Notes under the pieces: generated by a model | What the model was told of the DNA's origin: nothing | Seen by the model: only the letters and a program-made list of their open reading frames with translations | The model's database searches: none | Made by a program: the position numbers and the translations under genes | From: Sinohyriopsis cumingii | Taxonomy: Eukaryota; Mollusca; Bivalvia; Unionida; Unionidae | Length of the DNA: 64,000 bases | Direction: 5' to 3' | NCBI GenBank assembly: GCA_028554795.2 | Contig: CM068824.1 | Span: 162,806,130 to 162,870,129, forward strand | Part shown: positions 1-64,000 of the stretch, piece by piece | Numbering within the stretch: position 1 is the stretch's first letter | Layout: each line of letters starts with the position of its first letter

Positions 1-917
1 TTGGCATAATTACTTTACTTCTAGATCATGTACATTGACCAAAGTTGGCATAATAACTTTACTTCTAGATCATATACATTGACCAAAGTTGGCATAATTA
101 CTTTACTTCTAGATCATATACATTGACCAAAGTTGGCATAATAACTTTACTTCTAGATCATGTACATTGACCAAAGGTGGCATAATAACTTTACTTCTAG
201 ATCATATACATTGACCAAAGTTGGCATAATTACTTTACTTCTAGATCATGTACATTGACCAAAGTTGGCATAATAACTTTACTTCTAGATCATATACATT
301 GACCAAAGTTGGCATAATTACTTTACTTCTAGATCATATACATTGACCAAAGTTGGCATAATAACTTTACTTCTAGATCATGTACATTGACCAAAGGTGG
401 CATAATAACTTTACTTCTAGATCATATACATGGACCAAAGTTGGCATAATTACTTTACTTCTAGATCATGTACATTGACCAAAGGTGGCATAATAACTTC
501 TAGATCATATACATTGACCAAAGTTGGCATAATTACTTTACTTCTAGATCATGTACATTGACCAAAGTTGGCATAATAACTTTACTTCTAGCTCATGTAC
601 ATTGACCAAAGTTGGCATAATAACTTTACTTCTAGATCATGTACATTGACCAAAGTTAGCATAATTACTTTACTTCTAGATCATGTACATTGACCAAAGT
701 TGGCATAATTACTTTACTTCTAGATCATGTACATTGACCAAAGTTGGCATAATTACTTTACTTCTAGATCATGTACATTGACCAAAGGTGGCATAATAAC
801 TTTACTTCTAGATCATGTACATTGACCAAAGTTGGCATAATAACTTTACTTCTAGATCATGTACATTGACCAAAGTTGGCATAATAACTTTACTTCTAGA
901 TCATGTACATTGACCAA
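1..917. repeat. 44-bp tandem satellite with 220-bp higher-order unit
   Basis: About 21 head-to-tail copies of a 44-bp unit (start ttggcataat, end cattgaccaaag); one copy near 495 lacks 5 bases. The array starts at or before base 1, so its full size is unknown. Bases 1-220 and 221-440 are almost identical: five variant units (differing at taact/ttact, tgtac/tatac and agttgg/aggtgg) repeat as a block. It lies in the upstream intron of the dynein gene. Confidence 0.97.
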
Positions 918-3900
918 CTAGTCAGCACTCTACATAGTTTTAAAAACTGATCTTATTGGCATTTATATTGATGCAAGAGAAAGTCATAAAGCAGTCTGTT
1001 TTATAAAGTCAAATTTAATTTTCTAAAAAGTTATACTCTATGCCAATATTATTGAATAGATTGTTTTGAGCCATTAAAAAAAGTTTTATGTTTGAAAAAG
1101 AAAGTCTTTTATTTAAGCGTTTTTGCATCTGGATTTTTATATGAGATTTTTAAGCATGATTTGCTGAGTTATACACTAATAATTATGTTAAGAAATGAAT
1201 GCAGTTGCACTAAGAAATGAATGCAATTGTGCTAATAAATGAATGTAATCACACTAATAAATGAATGCAATTCAAACTGGTGCACATGCATGAAATTGAA
1301 AAAAGATGGGAAGCCAATTTTAGTAAACAGGTTTATAAATATCCTTTAATAGCAGCAGAGACAATGCCATGACAGATATATTCCTGAAAACATTCCATGG
1401 TAAAATGCCGAAACTGTTATTGGATTTATCTTCTTGGGATGAATAATCATGGTTGTTGAAGGATTGACTGAGGTCACACTTTTAATCTTATCATGAAAAA
1501 ATTACAAAAAGAAACCTTTCAGACATATTAAACCTTTCAAATTAAACATGTACAAAAAACACCATTAGGTTACATTCTTGTTGAGTATATTAACCTTCAT
1601 CCTGTAAGACCAAAGTAAAAAATATTTAAAACTCAATTTGAAAATTTCTGATGATGTTCCACCAGAGAAAATCATATATTAAAGACTTGTTTGTAATGTA
1701 TACCTTAAGGATTTTATGTTTTGTTTGTCTTTATATACCTTTAAGAGAATTTTAACTTCTGTACTTCTATATATTTGTAGTAATACATGTTTTTGTTTTA
1801 TTTTAAAGGTTTCATCATTTCATCATTTATTTTTACATTTTTAGAATTTAACTTTTAAACTGTACCATATAGATAGCATTGTGGTAAAGTGCAGTTAAAC
1901 CATATATATACATACAAAAATACATACTCGTCATCAAAGGATGATGCCATAAAACCAATACCTATTGATCATTAATCCTTCTCACTGATATCGGTTGAAT
2001 GGTGTCTTTTTACATTGATTTTGCATGATATTATTTTATTTTATATAGTTTTGGTTAAATAGTTATTTTTATTTAAATACTAATATTTGGTGGTGTTTAA
2101 TGTGCAAAGATGGCAAAGGTGTAATGGAAGTTTTATAAGGGTTCTACTGTGAAAATATATTTATAGAGATATTGAAAGAAAGGATATCAAGAAACATAGC
2201 AGCATGTAAATTGTTCCTTATCCATTGACTTATGCAATAAGGCTGAAACATTTATCAAAATTTCTAAAGTTGTATTTGGTTTACAATAATTGAAACAATG
2301 CCATTTAATTAAAATGATTGAAAACTCAACTTTTTGCGTCTACCAGTTAGACTTGGTAAATAGCTGACTGATGTAAAAATGTTCATGCCATACTTTACTG
2401 GACTTGTGATAGTTTGATTTGCTATACTTCTTTTACCTCTTATTATGGCAAGTTTTAGTGTGTCTTTGTTGTACATATGGCGTTTTAGTCAAAGATCACT
2501 TAGATCCCACTGCTACAGACATGTATATGATAAAAAGATTTGTAAATAGATGCATCTGGGACATATTGTTTGGATACATGCATGGGATATTTTTAGGACT
2601 TTTAATGGAAAAACAAAGAAAGCACACAATGGCTAACAAACTTGAAACATTATTTCTTTAAAATAAAAATCACTAATCAAAAGGTTCTGTTAACAAATAT
2701 AATTTTAAAAGGTAAATTATATTTTTTTTAAATAATTATACCAACATTATTTTTAAATCAGCAGTATGCAAAAATGTGCATTAAAACAAATTCTCATCAA
2801 CTTGAGTATTTTCCTAGTGATGCTTTATTGGAAGTGAAAACATACTCTTAGAAAGAATTAACAGAAATACCGTCCTCATAAGCAGAGATATGGAAGCATA
2901 TCATTTAATCTTGATGGGTAATTCCAGCATCACTGTCAGGCACATGCATGTTCGTTTACATATTTACCAACTTTTAAAAACATCTGCAAGCAGTTCACTA
3001 AGCTACGCCATTTATATTTTTAAACATTGCAGCCCAAATATGCAATATCTTTTCCTAACTGCAAAAAAAGGCTTTGAAAATAAGATAAACTTCATATTCA
3101 ATTTGTAAAATTTAGTTTCTTAGCCCCTCCATTTGGGGGCATTTAGATTAGGTCCTGTCCATAGGTTCATATTTCCTTATGTCTGTCAGCCCCCAAAAGC
3201 TGGTTGGCTGGAGTGTGCAAAATCACTCGATGTAGACAAGTGAAATTTGGCTCCCTTAATTGGATGTACATGTTGATGGCATTAAAGGAATTTTTCAGAT
3301 TTCTAGTAGGAGCATATGTATTTACAGAATTGAACCTTGTGCAGATGACATGCAAGGAAATGAAATTTTATGAAAACTGGAACATAACCTTAGACTTCCC
3401 ATTTCACTGCCATTTGCCATGGATTTTATCATGACTTGTAGGGAATACTTGAATATTTGGCCACACCTCAGCAGTTTACCCCAAGCATTTCAATTAATCT
3501 TTCCTCACTTCCTAACATCTTACCCTCTACATTGAAGTCTTCCCTATCATAGCAATTCTGTCATAAGGTTTCTGTCCAGTAATACATATTTCCTCATACC
3601 TTCAGGCCTGTACAGTAACAACTGTCATGCAATTCAGAGGCATTATATTTATCTATAAATTGGGTTGTACTACTGTTGACAGCCAAAATCAATCTTCTAG
3701 TTTGATGTCTAATGGCCCCTCATTCACAAAACCTGTTGAGCAAGAAAAATTCAGACTCCAGCCCAGAACCCCCAGTCAAAGAGCTGACTTGCAGTTCCTC
3801 AAGTAATGGAAGAACACAAGAAGATCCAGAATGTTGACATGTAGGATTCTAACTTCATTCTTATCAAAGTTATGTAAAGGTAAAGTTTGCGAAGATTGAG

Positions 3901-5837
3901 CTTGAGTTTACTCCTTATTTTACAGAACTCCTGAGTGCACTGTAACTCAGATTTGTATACTCAGTTGTGAACAAACTCATTTGTAAGTTATTAATTTTAT
4001 CTCTACTGGTCATACAGAGAAGAGATTATGGGGTGCTCTTTTTTATGCCATCAGTCTGTCTGTCTGTTAAATATAGGTTTTATATGACTTGCTCCTGAAC
4101 TACTTGGAGAATTGACAAGAAACTTTATGCACGCATTCATCTTCTGGTCTGGTTGAGCCTGAGTGAAAATGGTACAGCTCAAACATCTAATATAACCATC
4201 TTGAAAATCATGTTATCTCTACTCCAGAGGAATGGATGTTCATATCAACATGGGATTTTCAATAAAATACTTCTTATGATATCTAGTTTGTCCCCTGTGA
4301 AAATGGTGCTGCTGTGATGCCCAATATGGCCACCACAGCATACATCTTGAAAATGAGTTGGCCTCAAAATGGCGAGAATGGTGGCTATGATTAAAGTATC
4401 TCTACTTCAAAATGGATGGCTGTATCCACGTTTTCACCAATAGACTTCATATGGTGCCTAGTTAGCCCATAAAGGAAAATGGTGCCAGTCATACATCCAA
4501 TATGGCTGCCATGTTGACTGTCTTAAAAATATTATCACTAATCCCCTGACCATTATGATATGTGGATTTTCACTAAAAGACTTCTTATGATGTCTACTTT
4601 TCCCAATGAAAATGGTGCAATCTGACATCCAATATGTCCACCAGAGCAGGTAATTTGAAAATCTTGTTATTTCAGAAGAATATTAAAAATGGTTTAAACA
4701 CTCTACAGTTAAAAGGAAAAAATGGTTGTTTCTTTCATTCCTGGAAGTTCTTCTTGCCCATTAGAGCATCAGTCCCCTTGAAAGACTCTTGCTAAGCTGA
4801 AGACTGTTGTGAACTATGGGGAGTAATTTCATGAAAAACCAAATATGATGCCATGTAATAAATGATATCTGAGTTTGAGAAATCAGTTGAATATATGGCC
4901 TGGTTCTATGCTGTTTGCAAGGAATAAGATGTAGAATAAATGGCACAAATCCCCTGATCTGCTGAGTGCAGACTTGTTCACAGTTGGTTGCAACTTTAAA
5001 ATTGGTAAAATCAGAATATTTATCTGTTTCTGTGTGTGTGTGTGTATGTGTATAAGATCAGTTTGTCTTCTACACTATATGCAAGAAATTTAAATAAATC
5101 AGAAGTTAGAAAAAAAGGTTAAATTAAACTTATGGAAATTAGACTATCTTTACTTCCTGTGCTGGTCTTTCAAAAACTCATGAAATTAAAACAAAAATTT
5201 CCTACATTCTATCAATATAAAGGATGGATTCAGGAACCATTGATGACATACTTTAGAAGTTTACTTTTCTCCTCAATTCTGCCATTGGTGTGTTATATAC
5301 ACAACTTGTTGCAGCTTGTTTATTAATATTTTGTGTCATTCATTGAATAAAATGGAAAAAAAATAGTTTTTAAGGAATGCATAAGATAGAAAAATGTAAC
5401 TAGGAACAACAACTTTGAAACTTTTTTGTCTTTTTTTGTAACTGGCATTAGCATGATGATTCGTAGGTAACCTTTTCCTCTTGTGATGGTGGGAGTGTCA
5501 ACCATGATTGTTTTGTTACAGTTTTAGGTACAGGGGGAGGGGGACAAAAGTCACTATATGGACAAGTATGAGATGTCACTTTTTACAGAACACTCATTAG
5601 AGTACCCCACCTTACGGAAAACCTAACATGAGATAGCATTACTGTAGGTTTTAATTATAATTTTTTATGAAAATATTCCTTTATTAATAGAAGCATTGAT
5701 ATAGCAAACAAGGTTCTGTTTAAGTTAGGGTCATTATTGTCATTTCTTCTAAATTGGTTGAAGTGCTATTTCACAAGCTTTTCCTTTGCATGCTTGTTTA
5801 TTATTTGCACTTTTGCTTTTGCACTTTTGTTCCCTAG
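918..5837 (+). other. Upstream dynein intron (3' end)
   Basis: No exon of the preceding coiled-coil 1 is recognisable here, so the exon before 5838 lies upstream of the window. The contents are AT-rich unique-looking sequence, a degenerate tandem repeat (about 4150-4680) and a short TG run at 5030-5052. Short open frames here show no recognisable protein. Confidence 0.7.
4150..4680. repeat. Degenerate ~180-bp tandem repeat
   Basis: Three decayed copies share 'aaaatggtgc', '(catcc)aatatggccacca', 'ttgaaaat' and 'gacttcttatgatgtcta' blocks in the same order. No coding capacity. This is an old intronic repeat. Confidence 0.6.
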
Positions 5838-61589
<55,752 letters not shown>

Positions 61590-61618
61590 GTATACACAGG
61601 AAATACATGCAAGGTTAA

Positions 61619-62311
61619 CCCTTTACCTCATGCAAGCGCCTTTGGATGCCTCTACCTGATTCGCATACAAGCGCCTTTTTACATCTGTTGTAAACATCAG
61701 CCCTTTTAAGCGGGTTTTCGTAGCGCTACCTTTGGGGAAAACCCCCTATTAGATACTACATGACCATTACGTCAGATCACATGGTCACTGTTTATGCTCT
61801 GGTCGAAATCTGTTTAAAGTAACTGGGTCATATTCTCCACTCTCCAAAATGGAGGTTGCAGATTTTGTTCAGTACTTGAGTTTTCATGATTAGAACTATG
61901 AAACAACTATGAAAGCTTCAATAACCTAGGTAAAGGCTCTGATATTGATATAGGCAGCAATTAGTTTTTATCAATTATCAAATTCAGATGACTTAGTGAT
62001 GAAGATGCTGACAAAAACTTGTAAATTTTGAGTATGTGAAATATCAGCTACATCAGCCACATGGCTTCACTGACTTGATGGTGAATGAGTTGTCTCAAGA
62101 TTTTAAAGCACTTAAAAAATTCTTCCATGAAGAATAATTACACAGCTATAACGATCGGACCTTACTCTTAAATTTTTCCGCACATAACAGATGTGTACCA
62201 AAAACGTAAAATGGTTCAAATTGCTGTTAAACGTAACATACACTACATTGCTTGGGTAACTTTGCTACATGTGTATCGAAGGGCTAAAAAGCCATATACT
62301 GAGGTAAAGGG
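61619..62311. mobile_element. piggyBac-like element, TTAA flanked, 693 bp
   Basis: The ends ccctttacctca (61619) and tgaggtaaaggg (to 62311) are perfect 12-base inverted repeats, flanked by TTAA at 61615-61618 and 62312-62315. TTAA duplication with a CCC start is the piggyBac signature. There is no intact transposase, so it is a MITE. It sits 25 bases after the splice donor of the last exon seen. Confidence 0.85.
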
Positions 62312-62315
62312 TTAA

Positions 62316-63140
62316 CATTAACAAAATTTGCCAACATCTCCAGCAGATTGGAGAGGGATTTTCGAGGGTGAAACACATGTTGGAAAACACTATCGAAGTT
62401 TAGATGAGCTTTTTATCATTGCTGTTGTGTGCTGGACACTACACAGCATCTTCGTGCTTATGATGTCATTTACATCGGCTTATTTTTAGCAGCTTCAAAA
62501 AGATTACCACCATGTAAATAGTAACTCTGTTATGTAAGGTTCTAAAGTGAACCATGAAAAAATATATTTCATCAAGGAAAAAGATCTGGAAAAGATCTGG
62601 GAAAATGTTGTTTCAGATAGCATTGAAACTCGGTGATCAGTACCATTCTCATGTTTTCTCTCTAAGCATCAGTCACTAAGTGCTGGGTTTTGAACACTGG
62701 TCTGAGGAATGGTCTTGATTCAGAATTTTCTCCCACCCCTCCCTGTATCTTGGTGTCTATTCAGTGTCAGTGGGGAACAGGCTTTGAATATCATGAATCT
62801 CCTATAAGTGTAAAGATGTGCATCTCAGACTGTGTGGCAAGGTGAAACCAAGGATGTGGGTTGGGGATGTCACATTCAGATCAGATGCATGTGACAGAAC
62901 CAGAATATTAAATCAGTACATTTAAAAATTTTGAACAGTTGATTGCTTTCAATAAACATAAATTTTTAAGTTTTACGGAGACTAAAAATAAAACGAGAGC
63001 ACTTATTGATATATAATATGTAGTCATTGTACAACCTTCATCGGGTGGTAAGTGTACAGTAATAATTCATTTTGCTTGAGGTATTTCCAATCTAATGGAA
63101 AAGGAAGATTTTTTTTTATCACATTCACTGCTAAGGTTTT
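62316..63140 (+). other. Intron sequence after the TTAA element
   Basis: Unremarkable AT-rich sequence; the next dynein exon (expected to continue after GGAKDLK) is not here. Confidence 0.5.
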
Positions 63141-63147
63141 TTATAAA

Positions 63148-63330
63148 AATTGGCAAGCATTTTTTTTGTTCCTTCATAAGTTTACTGCCCGGTGTCCACT
63201 GATGATATTTATTGTGGTTATTATATTTCACACTTGACAGGCTCTCACTTTTCTGGTCCAGATTTTCCCTTGAATTGCTCTGTATTTTTCAATAAGTGGA
63301 GAATGTGCTGTCTGTATCAGCAGTGGAATG
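63148..63330 (-). pseudogene. hAT-like transposase C-terminal relic
   Basis: On the minus strand this reads HSTADTDSTFSTY, a stop, then KIQSNSRENLDQ and a decayed tail (VKYNNHNKYHQWTP). It is homologous to the end of the 50575-52060 relic. It is joined upstream (on minus) to the 66-bp minisatellite. Confidence 0.6.
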
Positions 63331-64000
63331 TTGCAATGACTGATCCAGTCTCATAAGGCCTTCAAAGTGGGTTTGTTTGATACAAGTATTGGAATGTGGC
63401 AATGACTGATCCAGTCTCATAAGGCCTTCAAAGTGGCTTTGTTTGATACAAGTATTGGAATGTTGCAATGACTGATCCAGTCTCATAAGGCCTTCAGAGT
63501 GGCTTTGTTTGATACAAGTATTGGAATGTGGCAATGACTGATCCAGTCTCATAAGGCCTTCAAAGTGGCTTTGTTTGATACAAGTATTGGAATGTGGCAA
63601 TGTCTGATCCAGTCTCATAAGGCCTTCAAAGTGGCTTTGTTTGATACAAGTATTGGAATGTGGCAATGACTGATCCAGTCTCATAAGACCTTCAAAGTGA
63701 GTTTGTTTGATACAAGTATTGGAATGTGGCAATGACTGATCCAGTCTCATAAGGCCTTCAAAGTGGCTTTGTTTGATACAAGTATTGGAATGTGGCAATG
63801 ACTGATCCAGTCTCATAAGGCCTTCAAAGTGGCTTTGTTTGATACAAGTATTGGAATGTGGCAATGACTGATCCAGTCTCATAAGGCCTTCAAAGTGGGT
63901 TTGTTTGATACAAGCATTGGAATGTGGCAGTGACAGAGCATTTGATCCATTTTCATAAGGCCTTCAAAATGGGTTTGTTTGATACAAGTATTGGAATGTG
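63325..64000. repeat. 66-bp minisatellite running off the window
   Basis: Nine 66-bp units (ggaatgtggcaatgactgat, then ccagtctcataaggccttca and aagtggctttgtttgataca, agtatt) start at 63325, 63391, 63457 and onward, plus a longer divergent unit at 63919. Because 66 is 22 codons, the minus strand stays open for 197 codons (repeat MRLDQSLPHSNTCIKQSHFE, then GL). I regard that frame as a by-product, not a gene. Confidence 0.93.

Noticed and set aside
1..917. CRISPR-like array of direct repeats
   Set aside because: The 44-bp units are contiguous with no unique spacers, and the sequence is an animal gene intron. It is a satellite.
63289..63882. A 197-residue repetitive protein on the minus strand
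   Set aside because: The frame exists because the repeat period is a multiple of three and it ends inside a dead transposase motif. No promoter, splice or conservation evidence supports a gene.

Overview
The window is an AT-rich animal nuclear sequence. Its backbone is the 3' half of a single, very intron-rich gene on the + strand: the heavy chain of cytoplasmic dynein 1 (DYNC1H1 family). I resolve 28 exons between 5838 and 61589, with consistent GT-AG borders and reading phases. They encode about 1,211 residues, from the tip of the stalk (microtubule-binding domain) through the stalk return helix, AAA5, the buttress and AAA6, and most of the C-terminal domain. The 5' half of the gene lies upstream of the window. 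The last roughly 140 codons lie downstream, judged from the length of vertebrate homologues.

The organism is most likely a mollusc, perhaps a bivalve. The protein is highly similar to vertebrate DYNC1H1. The introns are packed with repeats typical of molluscs: tRNA-headed SINEs ending in a conserved 'tggcgttaaac' block, decayed arrays rich in 'tcaaggtcac', and many MITEs and minisatellites. The species call is inference.

The most notable feature is at 5838-6497. The exon encoding the distal end of stalk coiled-coil 1 plus the first helices (H1-H4) of the microtubule-binding domain is present twice in tandem. The two copies have identical length (196 nt), identical phase and 41/65 identical residues. 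Including both, or neither, shifts the frame and gives an early stop, so they behave as mutually exclusive exons. This predicts two dynein motors that differ in half of their microtubule-binding surface, chosen by splicing.

Layout: 1-917 is a 44-bp satellite with a 220-bp higher-order unit. 918-5837 is upstream intron. 5838-6497 holds the exon pair. 10483-15014 completes the stalk and enters AAA5. 15372-19485 is AAA5. 19795-20756 is the buttress coil. 21542-35152 is the AAA5/AAA6 junction. 38113-43343 is AAA6. 44807-61589 is the C-terminal domain. 61590-64000 is the next intron, starting with a piggyBac-like element and ending in a 66-bp minisatellite grown inside a hAT-like transposase relic.

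The introns hold at least two SINE families, some copies with target-site duplications. They also hold a 1.6-kb TA-flanked DNA transposon, a 1.0-kb pogo/Tigger-like MITE, a fold-back MITE family with four copies, decayed hAT-like transposases and several minisatellites. I see no second intact protein gene and no free-standing RNA gene.
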